Origin: Aliidiomarina indica
Lineage (GTDB): Bacteria; Pseudomonadota; Gammaproteobacteria; Enterobacterales; Alteromonadaceae
Direction: 5' to 3'
NCBI RefSeq assembly: GCF_015354615.1
Contig: NZ_JACAVQ010000001.1
Span: 186,001-250,000, forward strand
DNA: 64,000 nucleotides
Shown: piece after piece, positions 19,268 to 29,272 of the stretch
Layout: each line of letters begins with the position of its first letter
How positions within the stretch are numbered: the first letter of the stretch is position 1
Translations under genes and position numbers: made by a program
Notes under the pieces: generated by a model
What the model was told of the DNA's origin: nothing
The model's input: only the letters and a program-made list of their open reading frames with translations
The model's database searches: none

Positions 19268-19303
19268 AAGAAAAACGGGAGTTGCTGGTGGCAACTCCCG
19301 TTT
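19268..19303 (-). terminator. Rho-independent terminator after AbgT-family gene
   Basis: A perfect 13-bp stem (AAACGGGAGTTGC with its complement, loop about five bases) is followed on the minus strand by TTTTTCTTT. It ends transcription of the transporter before argE. Confidence 0.88.
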
Positions 19304-19325
19304 GCAGGATGGGTACGTCGGTTAC

Positions 19326-20882
19326 TTAGCCGGCTGGATATACGTAATTGGCTTGTACCCCTAATGGGATGCCAATGGTCCAGTACAGGAGTAAGAATGC
19401 CGTCCAGATAATACCGAGCGCGACACTGTACGGAAGCATCATGGATACCAGGGTACCGATACCGGTTCCTTTCGTATAGCGCTGACAGTAAACCACCACT
19501 AATGGGAAGTAAGGCAATAACGGCGTGATGATATTACTCACCGAATCACCGACCCGGTATGCTGCCTGAGTTAAGTCTGGCGAAATACCGAGCTGCATCA
19601 GCATGGGCACAAAAATGGGTGAGATCAGTAGCCATTTTGCACTGGCTGAGCCAACAAACAAGTTAATGATGGCGACGAGCATGATGATACCGACTAAGGT
19701 AACAGGGCCTGGTACCGCCAGAGATTGGAGGAATCCAGCGCCTTTCATCGCCAACAGAATACCAAGGTTGGAATCGCCAAATGCTTTGATAAACAGAGCA
19801 CAGAAGAATGCCATAACGAGGTAGTAGGCCATGGTTTCCATGGTTTTCGACATGGCCATAATCACGTCTTTGGATTCTCTAAAGGTGCCGGCAACAAACC
19901 CGTGCACAATCCCGGGTAACCAGAATAGCAAGAAGATAATAGGCACAATGGATTGCATTAATGGCGCATCAAACGCGGCAATCTCGCCTTCAGGACTGCG
20001 TAAAGCAGAAGTTTCTGGCCATACCGCGGCAACCAGTAATACGGTTCCCAGAATCATGGTTAAACCGCCCGCAATAAACGCCTTGCGATCACGATCGGTT
20101 ACTTCTTCGATTTTAGGCATTTCCGCTGGATCGCCATCAATCTCAGTGCCGGCCAAGCGCGGCTCAATCACGCGATCGGTAAGGTACCAACCTACCAGCA
20201 CTACCACTAAGGTTGAAGCGGCGGTGAAGTACCAGTTGTTTAACGGGTTGAGGATAATATTGGGGTCGTATAATCGTGCAGCTTCTTGCGTAATCCCCTG
20301 CAACATTGGGTCGATTGCGCTTGGCACAAAGTTGGCGCTAAAGCCGCCAGACACACCCGCAAAGGCCGCTGCAATTCCGGCCAACGGATGGCGTCCGGCT
20401 GCATAGAAAATGATACCACCGAGCGGAATAACCAACACATAACCGGCATCAACCGCAGTGTGGCTGACAATGGCCACAAGAATGAGTATGGGTGTGAGCA
20501 GGATTTTTGCTGTGTTGTTCAATAACAGCTTGATGCCCACATTAATGAAGCCACTGCGTTCGGCTACACCAATACCTAACATGGCAACCAATACCACACC
20601 AAGCGGTGCGAAGGAGGTAAAGGTTGTGACCATGGTGGCTAGGAAGTTAGCCATTGCGTCTGGGGCGAGCAGGTTGTTCACAACAACGGGTGCGCCAGAG
20701 CGAGGGTCTAATTCGCTGTATGAAAACTGAGCGAAAATTAAGCTCAAGAACCAGACAATGACGAGTAAACCCGCGAACATCACGGCTGGATCTGGAAGTT
20801 TATTACCAATGACCTCAACTTTGTTGAGGATACGGTTGAGCAAACCGCTGTTGGCTTGGTCGGCCTTATTATCTGCGCTCAT
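19326..20882 (-). CDS. AbgT family transporter
   Basis: Inner-membrane carrier of the AbgT family (p-aminobenzoyl-glutamate uptake in E. coli; sulfonamide export in some members). The 518 residues contain about ten to twelve hydrophobic segments. Family features include [18 protein letters not shown] near the start, [35 protein letters not shown] and the C-terminal [17 protein letters not shown] and [13 protein letters not shown]. The ATG at 20882 has GGGGAAC upstream. It is divergent from the S9 peptidase gene with 209 bp between. The nearby M20 enzyme is ArgE, not AbgA or AbgB, so substrate cannot be inferred from the neighbour. Confidence 0.9.
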   Translation of the reverse strand: MSADNKADQANSGLLNRILNKVEVIGNKLPDPAVMFAGLLVIVWFLSLIFAQFSYSELDPRSGAPVVVNNLLAPDAMANFLATMVTTFTSFAPLGVVLVAMLGIGVAERSGFINVGIKLLLNNTAKILLTPILILVAIVSHTAVDAGYVLVIPLGGIIFYAAGRHPLAGIAAAFAGVSGGFSANFVPSAIDPMLQGITQEAARLYDPNIILNPLNNWYFTAASTLVVVLVGWYLTDRVIEPRLAGTEIDGDPAEMPKIEEVTDRDRKAFIAGGLTMILGTVLLVAAVWPETSALRSPEGEIAAFDAPLMQSIVPIIFLLFWLPGIVHGFVAGTFRESKDVIMAMSKTMETMAYYLVMAFFCALFIKAFGDSNLGILLAMKGAGFLQSLAVPGPVTLVGIIMLVAIINLFVGSASAKWLLISPIFVPMLMQLGISPDLTQAAYRVGDSVSNIITPLLPYFPLVVVYCQRYTKGTGIGTLVSMMLPYSVALGIIWTAFLLLYWTIGIPLGVQANYVYPAG

Positions 20883-21091
20883 AGATGAGTTCCCCGTGGT
20901 TATCCACTGTTTTTATTTGGTTAGAGTCAACTAAAACCGAGTTAGCATACATGGTTCACAGGCATTTGAATAGGTTGCGATTTAGCGACTTCTACCGCCT
21001 GTTCTGTACGCATCGTCGAACAGGGGTTCGCTTCTTAGCGCAATTAGGTAAGATAGGGCGCAATGATGACAACAATGATAGGAAGATACTC

Positions 21092-23560
21092 ATGATAAAG
21101 CGATCTCAAATGAGCGGTAAGAATGCTCGTTTACATCTGGTTGCTGCGACATTGGTTGCCGTGTTTGGAAGTTCGGCAGCATTTGCAGTCGACAAAGCGC
21201 ATATCCGCGTACATCCGGTTGACCAAGGCAATAGCTTAGTCACGATTGATGACTCGCTGCAGAAAGATAGCGTGCGAGACAGCTTGGTTCAGCCCTGGTT
21301 GAATGATTTTAGCGACGCGGGCTACCGTGTGAATGCTGTGGGTAGCGAAGCCCCGGCATTTGTGTTGCGCGTGCCATTGCGTGTTGATCGCTTTACGCAG
21401 GGAACCCTCGAATTTAATGAATTGGAGCAAGTGACCGCCTTTTTAAATGGCAAACGGGTTAATGTTTCTGGGGGCAAGTTAGACGTCAATATCCAAACGG
21501 GTGATCATAGTCTGGTTGTGCTTGCAGAGGATGTATCTGATTGGGCGAATGTTGATTTCACCTGGTCTGGAAAGGCAGAACACGATGTGGTTGATAGCAG
21601 TTGGCCGGATCAATGGCGCTTATCACAGCAACAGATGTTTGATGCGACGACTGTAAACAATCTGACTATTTCGTCCGATGGTCGTTTCGTTGTTTGGGGA
21701 GAGACGAGTTATAACCCAGCAAGCGGGAATAGCGCAGAGCGTTCCTTAGTGATACGCGACTTAGCCGAAGGCCGTATTGTCTTTCGTTTCACCGATGCAA
21801 GCGCAAGCCAATTTGCTTGGCATCCGCAAGAACACACACTGGCCTATGTGAGTGGGCAACGTATTCATGTACTGGATTTGAACGACTTATCCTTGCGTCC
21901 CATTTCTGCTGAATTGAGTGGTTTAAGCGGCTTGCGCTGGTTAAACAACGAACAGGTGGTGTTTAATTGGAGTAAATCCGGCGAGAAAGACAATGAGCTG
22001 AGTAAGCGTTATCAAGCCCTTGAAGACCGTTGGAGCTCTTTCCGTAACAACAGTCAGGTATTTACCCTGCATACGGACACCAAAGCGTTACGCCAGCTAA
22101 CGTCCGCCGCAAACTCTATTAGCTTGCTGGATGTGCACAATGCAGGGGAGCGGATTTTACTGTCTCAGCGCCAAGTGGACTATGCCGCACCTCCTCACTT
22201 CTTAGTGGATGTGTTTGAACTCAATGTAAACACAGGCGAGCGCCATGATTTTGGCTCTCACCGCACCTTTAGCGGTGCTTTTTATGTAAACAACGATGTC
22301 TATATGCTGGCAGGCCCTGAATTTGGAGACGGTGCTGGGCGGGATCCGCGTTTGCCCGACGACAAATTGAGTAACAACTATGATGGTCAATTATATCGCG
22401 TCTCACGAGACGGCAGCATCCACCCATTAAGCCGTTCGTTTGACCCTGCTATTGGCGGCGCCATGGCTTTGGGGAACGGCAATATTTTGCTGCGGGTGAC
22501 AGAACGTGATGGCACCCAGCTTTATCGCTATAACCCGCAACGGGAGCAATTTATTTCGCTCAGTAGTGATATCGAAGTGGTGGACCAAGTCACTGCGAGT
22601 CAAGGGCCTTTGCCTCGCATCGTATTCGCAGGGTCGAGTGTGACGGCACCGCAAAAGGTTGTTCAGCTCGATGTTGCTGAAGGACGCTTGCAGACGTTGT
22701 GGGATAGCAAAACCCATTACTTTGCGCATAACGTGATTGTTCCGGTGGAGCCATGGAATTTTACCAATAAGCATGGCGATACTATTGAAGGTCGGGTGTA
22801 CTACCCACCTCATTTTGATGCAAACAGCAGCTATCCAGCGCTGGTTTATTATTATGGCGGTACAACACCGGTGCAACGCGGGTTCACTGGACGTTATCCG
22901 TTCAATCAATGGGCCGCGCAAGGTTATGTGGTGTATGTGTTACAGCCGACTGGTGCGATTGGCTATGGCCAGCATTTCTCAGCGCGCCATGTGAATGCAT
23001 GGGGTGAGTACACTGCCGAAGACATTATTCAAGGCACCCAAGAATTCTTGACGGCACATCCATTTGTAGACGCTGAGCGAGTGGGGCATTTAGGCGCAAG
23101 TTATGGTGGCTTTATGACCATGCTTTTGGCAACGATGACGGATATGTACGCGGCGTCAATGTCCCATGCGGGAATTAGCGCGATTACGTCGTATTGGGGC
23201 CAGGGCTGGTGGGGCTTCTTGTATTCGGGTGAAGCGAGTAAAAACAGCTTCCCTTGGAACAACCGTGATCTTTATGTGGGCCAAAGCCCAGTATATCGTG
23301 CTGATAAAGTAACCACACCCATGCTACTTATTCATGGTGATGCAGACACAAACGTGCCACCGGGTGAAAGCCATAATATGTACACGGCGTTGAAGTTACT
23401 TGGGCGCGAAGTGGAGCTTGTAGAGTATATGGGTCAAGATCACCACATTATGGGGCGTGACGCGCGCTTTCATTGGTGGGATACCTATATGGCGTTTTTT
23501 GACAAGCACCTTAAAGACCAACCGCAGTGGTGGAATCACCTCTATCCGGAGCGTGACTAG
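21092..23560 (+). CDS. S9 family (prolyl oligopeptidase-like) secreted peptidase
   Basis: Serine peptidase of the prolyl oligopeptidase / dipeptidyl-peptidase group. The 822 residues begin with a signal peptide (core LVAATLVAVFGSSAAFA), then a beta-propeller-like region with WD-like strands to about residue 560, and an alpha/beta-hydrolase domain. The catalytic serine is S670 in LGASYGGF, the aspartate D752 in HGDADTNVP, and the histidine H784 or H785 in MGQDHHIM. AGGAAGATA precedes ATG 21092; the frame is open further upstream but without a signal peptide. The rhombosortase gene follows directly after its stop with no gap. Likely role: peptide breakdown in the periplasm or outside. Confidence 0.88.
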   Translation: MIKRSQMSGKNARLHLVAATLVAVFGSSAAFAVDKAHIRVHPVDQGNSLVTIDDSLQKDSVRDSLVQPWLNDFSDAGYRVNAVGSEAPAFVLRVPLRVDRFTQGTLEFNELEQVTAFLNGKRVNVSGGKLDVNIQTGDHSLVVLAEDVSDWANVDFTWSGKAEHDVVDSSWPDQWRLSQQQMFDATTVNNLTISSDGRFVVWGETSYNPASGNSAERSLVIRDLAEGRIVFRFTDASASQFAWHPQEHTLAYVSGQRIHVLDLNDLSLRPISAELSGLSGLRWLNNEQVVFNWSKSGEKDNELSKRYQALEDRWSSFRNNSQVFTLHTDTKALRQLTSAANSISLLDVHNAGERILLSQRQVDYAAPPHFLVDVFELNVNTGERHDFGSHRTFSGAFYVNNDVYMLAGPEFGDGAGRDPRLPDDKLSNNYDGQLYRVSRDGSIHPLSRSFDPAIGGAMALGNGNILLRVTERDGTQLYRYNPQREQFISLSSDIEVVDQVTASQGPLPRIVFAGSSVTAPQKVVQLDVAEGRLQTLWDSKTHYFAHNVIVPVEPWNFTNKHGDTIEGRVYYPPHFDANSSYPALVYYYGGTTPVQRGFTGRYPFNQWAAQGYVVYVLQPTGAIGYGQHFSARHVNAWGEYTAEDIIQGTQEFLTAHPFVDAERVGHLGASYGGFMTMLLATMTDMYAASMSHAGISAITSYWGQGWWGFLYSGEASKNSFPWNNRDLYVGQSPVYRADKVTTPMLLIHGDADTNVPPGESHNMYTALKLLGREVELVEYMGQDHHIMGRDARFHWWDTYMAFFDKHLKDQPQWWNHLYPERD

Positions 23561-24154
23561 GTGATTCACCTGCCGCTAGAACGTCGCTATGTGCTGGGGC
23601 CCCTTGGGGTCTCAGCACTTCTTTTAGGTATATTTTCGTTACCGGAATCTTACTTATTTCAGCTGACGTTTGAGCGGGAGTTTATTGCGCAAGGCGAACT
23701 TTGGCGATTACTGACTGGACAATTTGTGCATTTAACCTGGAGTCATCTGATTCTTAATGTGATGGGGCTCTGGGTAATGTACTTGTTGTTTGCTGAACAC
23801 ATTAGCGGGTGGCGCTACGGCGGCCTTGTCATTGCTTTGGCGCTAGCAAGTAACTTGGGTATGTATTTGTTTGATCCGGAGATCCATCGTTATGTTGGAT
23901 TTTCTGGTGTGCTCTATGGTTTATTTGCATGGGGCGCTCTGCTAGATGTAAGCAAGAACATTAAATTCGGCTGGTTGCTGCTTATTGGTGTGCTGTTCAA
24001 AGTGACGTGGGAGTACTTACAGGGGCCTGTTGAGCTAGGCGCCGCCACAGTAAGCCAGTTAGCCACTTCATCACATTTCTTCGGTATGGTGGGCGGACTC
24101 ACGGTCGCTCTCGCGATGTTAATTTGGTCTATACGTAAAAAACGGAGCCAATAA
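23561..24154 (+). CDS. rrtA: Rhombosortase (rhomboid-family intramembrane serine protease)
   Basis: Rhomboid-fold membrane protease of 197 residues with about six helices. The serine motif is GFSGVLYG (S115) and the histidine lies in SSHFFGMVGG (H172), as in rhombosortases, which process proteins carrying a C-terminal GlyGly-CTERM signal. The N-terminal GQFVHLTWSHLILNVMGLW is the conserved rhomboid helix-2 region. Translation starts at a GTG directly after the TAG of the S9 peptidase gene, so the two are one transcript. The convergent subtilase gene 0.7 kb away carries a matching C-terminal signal and is the obvious substrate. Confidence 0.85.
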   Translation: MIHLPLERRYVLGPLGVSALLLGIFSLPESYLFQLTFEREFIAQGELWRLLTGQFVHLTWSHLILNVMGLWVMYLLFAEHISGWRYGGLVIALALASNLGMYLFDPEIHRYVGFSGVLYGLFAWGALLDVSKNIKFGWLLLIGVLFKVTWEYLQGPVELGAATVSQLATSSHFFGMVGGLTVALAMLIWSIRKKRSQ

Positions 24155-24175
24155 GGGCTCCGTTTCTCTTTTCTT
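24140..24175. terminator. Terminator after rrtA
   Basis: Stem ACGGAGCC / GGCTCCGT (24142-24149 and 24155-24162) overlaps the rrtA stop codon. T-rich sequence follows on the plus strand and a TTTTTT run follows on the minus strand, so it can also serve the convergent lipoprotein gene. Confidence 0.8.
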
Positions 24176-24186
24176 TAAGTAACTAA

Positions 24187-24666
24187 CTACCGATCCGCGT
24201 ATTCGGTGGGAACACAAATGCCGTTAATCACCGTTGCCGAAACTTCGGGGACTACCGCGCAGTCTGACATTAACCCTTCACGTTCATTGTATATTTCCGA
24301 CCATGTATTGTATTGGTCTACCAATGGCTCGATCACGTCTGGATCCGTCTCTTGAATCGAGTAAATGACATAACGTGATGGTCCACCACATGGCTTGGCG
24401 CCAAAGGGAAGTACACGGCACTGGCTCGGATCTGTGGCGAAGGGCGTGCCAATGGTACGATGCACCTGCAAGCGAAGCGCTTCAAGTTCCGCAAATGTAA
24501 AATCATCACGCAACATCTCTTGGTCTACTTCATTTTCCGTAAGCGGTGATGAAGCATCGGTCTCTTCGACTTGCTGGCCATTCTGCGGTGTGCAGCCCGC
24601 AAGAAATAGGGTGAGCATAACAGCGCTAAGGCTAGCCGATGTGGGTAACAGTTGAGAGTAACGCAT
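24187..24666 (-). CDS. Predicted lipoprotein of unknown function
   Basis: Not recognised beyond being a lipoprotein. The 159 residues start with a signal sequence ending in the lipobox LAGC, so the cysteine near residue 25 should be lipid-modified. The mature protein is short, acidic at the start, and has four further cysteines (RVLPFGAKPCGG, SDCAVVPE, INGICVP and the C of SQC). AGAGGAAG precedes the ATG at 24666. It lies between rrtA (convergent) and the subtilase gene (upstream, same strand), separated from the latter by a terminator. Confidence 0.72.
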   Translation of the reverse strand: MRYSQLLPTSASLSAVMLTLFLAGCTPQNGQQVEETDASSPLTENEVDQEMLRDDFTFAELEALRLQVHRTIGTPFATDPSQCRVLPFGAKPCGGPSRYVIYSIQETDPDVIEPLVDQYNTWSEIYNEREGLMSDCAVVPEVSATVINGICVPTEYADR

Positions 24667-24762
24667 GGTGAACTTCCTCTTTATTTCATAAACGCACTGA
24701 GCAACATTAACGTGACGTTAGCAGAAGATCGCTAGCGAAGCACGTTTCCTTTCCTACTTATT

Positions 24763-24786
24763 AAAAAGGGGCCCGAAGGCCCCTTT
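24763..24786 (-). terminator. Rho-independent terminator after subtilase gene
   Basis: Stem GGGGCC-cgaa-GGCCCC, extended by AAA/TTT, followed on the minus strand by TTTTT. It lies 31 bases after the end of the subtilase gene. Confidence 0.85.
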
Positions 24787-24817
24787 GGTCTTTATGATTC
24801 ATATCGACGCGCAGTAA

Positions 24818-27800
24818 TTAAGCCTGCTTGCGACGACGAATCCAAAGCAGTGGTAAGCCTAAGAGTACGATAAGGCCACCGAAGCTACCTTCATACCAGC
24901 TCTTACTGCTGTGCTTGCGTACTTGCACGTTCACAACCGCTGTATCAGTGTACTCACCGTCAGATACAGACACCCGGAAGCCGAGGCTAGTATCTTGATT
25001 GAAGCGTGGTGCATTGAAAGAAGCGACTGCTGAACCCGCGTTGTTTAATGTGACCGTTGGACCAGATACTTGCGTCCAGCTAAAGGTCAGTGCATCGCCG
25101 TCCGGATCTGTTGAGCGTGATGCGTCAAGGGTAACCGTAGTACCAGCACTTACTGGTAATGCAGGACCTTGTGCATGAGCAACAGGTGGTTCGTTTAGCT
25201 TTTCAACGTCAACAGTTACTGTTGCGGTTGAGGTCATTGCACCTTCGCTATCAACGATACGGAAGTCGAAGCTGTCTTCGCCAAAGTAACCGGCGTTAGG
25301 CACATACATCACAACGAGTGACTCAGTGCTTACCGACAGAGTTCCATTCGCAGGCTGTGTTACAACTTCTACGCTATATTCGCCACTGCCTTCGAACGTC
25401 AGCGGTTGAATTGCGCGATAGCTGGTGTCACCGTCTGATACCGTTACGTCTTGCAGACCATCGGCACGGCTTTCTGAGAAGTACTCAGTTAAGTCGATTT
25501 CGACAGAGCTTTCTTGCATCACGTGAGCATCAGCAGAGCTTGCATAACCGAAGATTTCAGCCGCTAGCTCATAGCCAATTTCAACGTTGCCGGTATCTGC
25601 TGCGATAACAACTGGGCTAAGTACGGTGCCCACTTGTGGTGCAGTACCCGTTCCATCGAAGTAGCGAGACATACCGATAGTACCGGTGACATCTTCAAAA
25701 CCCACAGTTAACCAGTCTGGCAACTGCGCGCCAGTATCGAAATACTGGAAGTAGATGTCGCTGGTGTTGGCACGTACCCAAATCGAGAAGCTATAGCGCT
25801 CTTCTGAACCGTCGTAGTCGTTAGCCCATTCAGGAACATCGTTCCATTCAATGATTAACCAACGTTGACCACTTCCATCAGTGAGGGCACCGTAACGAAT
25901 ATCGCCACCGGCATCACCGCCTGCATCAAGATCCGTCCAGAATGGTCCTAGGATTGCATTGGGTGGTGTTGGATCTGGAAGGTTCTGATTCACCCACGAT
26001 CCTGAATGGTTTTGCGTACCCATGCTCAGGAAGCCGTTATCAGAAATACCCACCGAAGTTACCGGTGCGTTATTGAAATAGAAACCGAAGCCTGTATTTG
26101 CGCTGCCAAGGTTCAACCCAATACGGGTTTCATCACAGCTAGTCGCAAGACAGCTAACAGGTGTTCCCAATCCATTCGCTCGCAGGTTAAATCCGGCAAA
26201 CCCGAAGGTTGTTTCTTGCATCTCTGCACTAGCGCGAACGCTATCGAAAGTGCCGACCCAAGTCATGGTGCCATCTTCACTCATGGTGAACTCACCATCT
26301 GCGCGATAGGTATCGATGTTGATCGTGTCTTCACCAATGCTTACACCTGCAGGGTTACTGATTTCAATCGTGACTTCACCGTCAAAATTAAGATCGTTAA
26401 CACGGGTGAGCATATCCACCGGTGAACCTGATACAACCGCAGTAGCGCTGCTACCTGTAGTGATGATTGAGCTGTTGTCGCTACGCGATGTTTGCACGGC
26501 AATTGGAATATGCGCGTTTGCATAGTTGCCAGACGCATCGGTAAACAACACACGACCAAACTGCCAGCCGCTTGATGCAAAGCGCGAATCAACAGTGACG
26601 GTGAATTCAGCATTTGCACCCGCTTCAAGAGCTAGGTTATCAAAGCTTACTTCGCCATAGATGTTGTCGCTCATGAACTCAACGGTTGCAGTCCACTCAG
26701 TACCTTCGCCGACCAAGCTAGTAACTGTGCGGGTAAATGAACACTCAGCCATACATTGTGGATGTGAGATTGATGCCGTATCGAATGCAATTGCCGTGTT
26801 CACAGCTGCAGCGATATCCATACGACCCGCACCCATATCAAATGGCGTTGCGTGAGTTGTGGTGTTTTCTTTGCGAACATTCCAGTTTGCAGAGGTCATT
26901 AACACCGACTTCAGTTGGTAAGCATCAAGCTCAGGGCGTAACTGACGCAATAAAGCGGCCGCGCCTGCAACGTGAGGACCTGCCATTGAAGTACCATTTA
27001 ATGTGGCATACCCAGGCTCACCCAAGATTGGGTAGGCAGACAGAATTGCAGTACCAGGAGCCGCGATATCAGGCTTCAAGAAGCTAGCATCGGCATTTGG
27101 ACCACGTGAACTGAACGACGACATAATGTCGACGCGATCTGGATTAATAACCACTTGTGGTGGATTAATGGTTGCTGTGTCGCCTTCAACCCATGCTTCT
27201 AACAACGCCTGACCAGCAGCTTGCGTAATCGACACGCTAGGCAAAGTGGCGCCCGGCATCGACATACTAATAGTGCCAGCTTGGTTGTTGTATAGAATCA
27301 TCGCGATGGCACCGGCATTCTGAAAGTTTTCTGCTTTCAGAGCGAATCCGCAAACACCACGTGAAACAACAGCGATGTGACCTTCAAATGAACCTTCAGG
27401 GAAGGCATCACAGGCGAGCTCGTTGTCGGCATCTACTTCCATCGCTGGCATTAATGGGCCAGTAATAGGAGCAGAAATACTGGTTTCACTACCAGGTAAC
27501 GCTGGAACACCATCTAATCCAGGAGCGTTTACAAGCATTGAGAAGCTACGACCAGTTTCGGTCGAGGCGACAGCCATACCCGCTTCCGCACAAGCTGGGC
27601 AGCCTAAGGTTTGTGAACCTGGACCGCTGTTACCTGCAGAAGTGACGTTTAAAATACCCGCCGCTTCAATGTTCTCGATAATTGATGTGTACGGGCTACC
27701 CGCAGGGTTAGCACCAACGCCACCACCCCATGAGTTATTGATTACGTGAACGCCATCCGCTGCGGCGTCTTCAAGTGCCGCTGAAAGCATGATGTTTGAA

Positions 27801-28750
27801 CCACCACCACGGCCTTCCGTGTTTACAAACAGAGCTTTGTACGCATATAACGTGGCACCTGGTGCAACACCCGAGAACGATAGCTCAACACCTTGGAAAG
27901 TGGTGGTGACAAAGTTACCCGCTGCAGTACCTGCAACGTGGGTACCGTGACCACTGATATCATAAGGTGTAAGTACTTCAGAAGGGTGGGTTTCAAACGT
28001 TGGCTCATAGAAACGCGCAGCGACAAGTTTGTCGTTACAGAACGTCGCGTCAACGGTGGCACAATAGTCGTCGTCAGGTGCGTCAGCAGGGCGTGTTTGA
28101 CCATTGGCGGCAAACATCGGGTGATCACTCATGATACCACTATCGATGATACCTACTTTAATACCCATGCCGGAGTCTTCGAGGCTACCAATCATGTCCC
28201 ATACTTCAGGCGCGTTGATCAGGCTGTTTGAAGCATCCATGTGGAGATCATACATTTCATGTTCCCAGACATGCTTTACACCTGGCATAGAACGAAGTTG
28301 GCTGGCAATGTCATCACCCACATTGCTCACCACAACGGCGTTCATCAATAAGGTAAGGTTGCGTTCAACTTGCGCTTGTGGGAAGCGCGATTGCAGTGAC
28401 TGAGCAAACTTACCTTGTTGCGATAACAGGTAGCTGCTGTACGATTTCACTTCATCAGATTGAACGTCGAGACGGTCTTTACCCGTAACTGCACGACTGG
28501 TCGCCGGCAAGTCACGAACACCACCTGAATAAGTTGCGGCAGGAGCATCTGTTAGCTGCACGATATAGTAGTTTGGAAACTCGACGCGAACATGGCGATT
28601 CGTTTTTTCAAATCGATTTTGCTCAAGAGTCTCCGCACCGAGGTTCGCTTCCACGAACTGTGTGTTATTGGCCGATACGCCGAAGGCGACCGCCGAGGCG
28701 ACTAGCGTCGCCAACACACTGTAGCGTGGTAATTTGTTAGTTACCTTCAT
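24818..28750 (-). CDS. Secreted S8 subtilisin-like protease with GlyGly-CTERM tail
   Basis: Large extracellular serine protease of 1310 residues. Order: signal peptide (1-27); inhibitor I9-like propeptide (about 50-170); S8 catalytic domain with D203 (VGIIDSGIMSDHP), H268 (SGHGTHVAG) and S588 (NGTSMAGPHVAG); a PA domain inserted between His and Ser (about 430-530); a fibronectin-like region; a middle beta-rich region; an Ig-like segment (YFGEDSFDFRIVDSEG, about 1190); a PKD-like domain (LDASRSTDPDGDALTFSW, about 1230); and a C-terminal GSFGGLIVLLGLPLLW followed by arginines, a GlyGly-CTERM signal. GAGG precedes the ATG. The tail predicts type II secretion and cleavage by the nearby rhombosortase. 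Confidence 0.92.
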   Translation of the reverse strand: MKVTNKLPRYSVLATLVASAVAFGVSANNTQFVEANLGAETLEQNRFEKTNRHVRVEFPNYYIVQLTDAPAATYSGGVRDLPATSRAVTGKDRLDVQSDEVKSYSSYLLSQQGKFAQSLQSRFPQAQVERNLTLLMNAVVVSNVGDDIASQLRSMPGVKHVWEHEMYDLHMDASNSLINAPEVWDMIGSLEDSGMGIKVGIIDSGIMSDHPMFAANGQTRPADAPDDDYCATVDATFCNDKLVAARFYEPTFETHPSEVLTPYDISGHGTHVAGTAAGNFVTTTFQGVELSFSGVAPGATLYAYKALFVNTEGRGGGSNIMLSAALEDAAADGVHVINNSWGGGVGANPAGSPYTSIIENIEAAGILNVTSAGNSGPGSQTLGCPACAEAGMAVASTETGRSFSMLVNAPGLDGVPALPGSETSISAPITGPLMPAMEVDADNELACDAFPEGSFEGHIAVVSRGVCGFALKAENFQNAGAIAMILYNNQAGTISMSMPGATLPSVSITQAAGQALLEAWVEGDTATINPPQVVINPDRVDIMSSFSSRGPNADASFLKPDIAAPGTAILSAYPILGEPGYATLNGTSMAGPHVAGAAALLRQLRPELDAYQLKSVLMTSANWNVRKENTTTHATPFDMGAGRMDIAAAVNTAIAFDTASISHPQCMAECSFTRTVTSLVGEGTEWTATVEFMSDNIYGEVSFDNLALEAGANAEFTVTVDSRFASSGWQFGRVLFTDASGNYANAHIPIAVQTSRSDNSSIITTGSSATAVVSGSPVDMLTRVNDLNFDGEVTIEISNPAGVSIGEDTINIDTYRADGEFTMSEDGTMTWVGTFDSVRASAEMQETTFGFAGFNLRANGLGTPVSCLATSCDETRIGLNLGSANTGFGFYFNNAPVTSVGISDNGFLSMGTQNHSGSWVNQNLPDPTPPNAILGPFWTDLDAGGDAGGDIRYGALTDGSGQRWLIIEWNDVPEWANDYDGSEERYSFSIWVRANTSDIYFQYFDTGAQLPDWLTVGFEDVTGTIGMSRYFDGTGTAPQVGTVLSPVVIAADTGNVEIGYELAAEIFGYASSADAHVMQESSVEIDLTEYFSESRADGLQDVTVSDGDTSYRAIQPLTFEGSGEYSVEVVTQPANGTLSVSTESLVVMYVPNAGYFGEDSFDFRIVDSEGAMTSTATVTVDVEKLNEPPVAHAQGPALPVSAGTTVTLDASRSTDPDGDALTFSWTQVSGPTVTLNNAGSAVASFNAPRFNQDTSLGFRVSVSDGEYTDTAVVNVQVRKHSSKSWYEGSFGGLIVLLGLPLLWIRRRKQA

Positions 28751-29272
28751 CCTCAGATCTTCCTCTTATGGTTTTTTATTTTACGCTGGATGCCTTGATG
28801 TCACAGACAAGTTGTATAGTTTGCACAAAAAGGGCGCGCCCCCTGATAGTAATGCATAAACATGTATTTTCGTAGTATTTTTATTTACAAATTTATAACG
28901 AATGTTTGTAAATTAAGTCACGTAAAATCAGTATTTTATATCTTGAATGGGTCTGGCTGCCGATTGTGGTGAAACATTTTGTTACAACTCGCATGCAAAT
29001 CGGACCTGTGTAAATAAACCCTTGGTAAACTTAATTGACACGTAATGTTTTGGCTGAATATTTACATAGTTGTACGCTGGGTTTTTACCCCCTGGCTCTC
29101 GATGTTGCGGTTTGGAACTCGGTGTTTACTTACTTAACCAATATTTATTGTGTTTTATAAGGCTTACTTCTTGTATGGTGCGGGGCCTAGGTTTAAGATC
29201 AAGGATCTGTGCCCGTGTTTTGCGCTGAATTCGCGGGAAAGCTAAATACCAGTGATCAAGCAGGATATTTAA
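28751..29272. promoter_or_regulatory. AT-rich divergent control region
   Basis: This 522-bp gap separates the divergent subtilase and oxygenase genes. It holds a perfect 9-bp inverted repeat, ATTTACAAA and TTTGTAAAT (28883-28891 and 28905-28913), about 135 bp upstream of the subtilase start, and a promoter-like pair TTGACA (29035-29040) and TATTTA (29059-29064), 18 bases apart, facing the oxygenase gene. No gene was seen in it. Functions of these elements are inferred. Confidence 0.45.

Noticed and set aside
19831-20406. 191-codon frame antisense to the AbgT-family gene
   Set aside because: Complement of transmembrane codons; no independent support.
18037-20882. ArgE and the AbgT transporter as an abgA/B/T-like uptake and hydrolysis operon
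   Set aside because: The M20 enzyme matches ArgE along its whole length, and a strong terminator separates the two genes.
20885-21091. N-terminal extension of the S9 peptidase to the frame's first ATG
   Set aside because: The extension would bury the signal peptide; ATG 21092 has a good ribosome site and starts the signal peptide directly.
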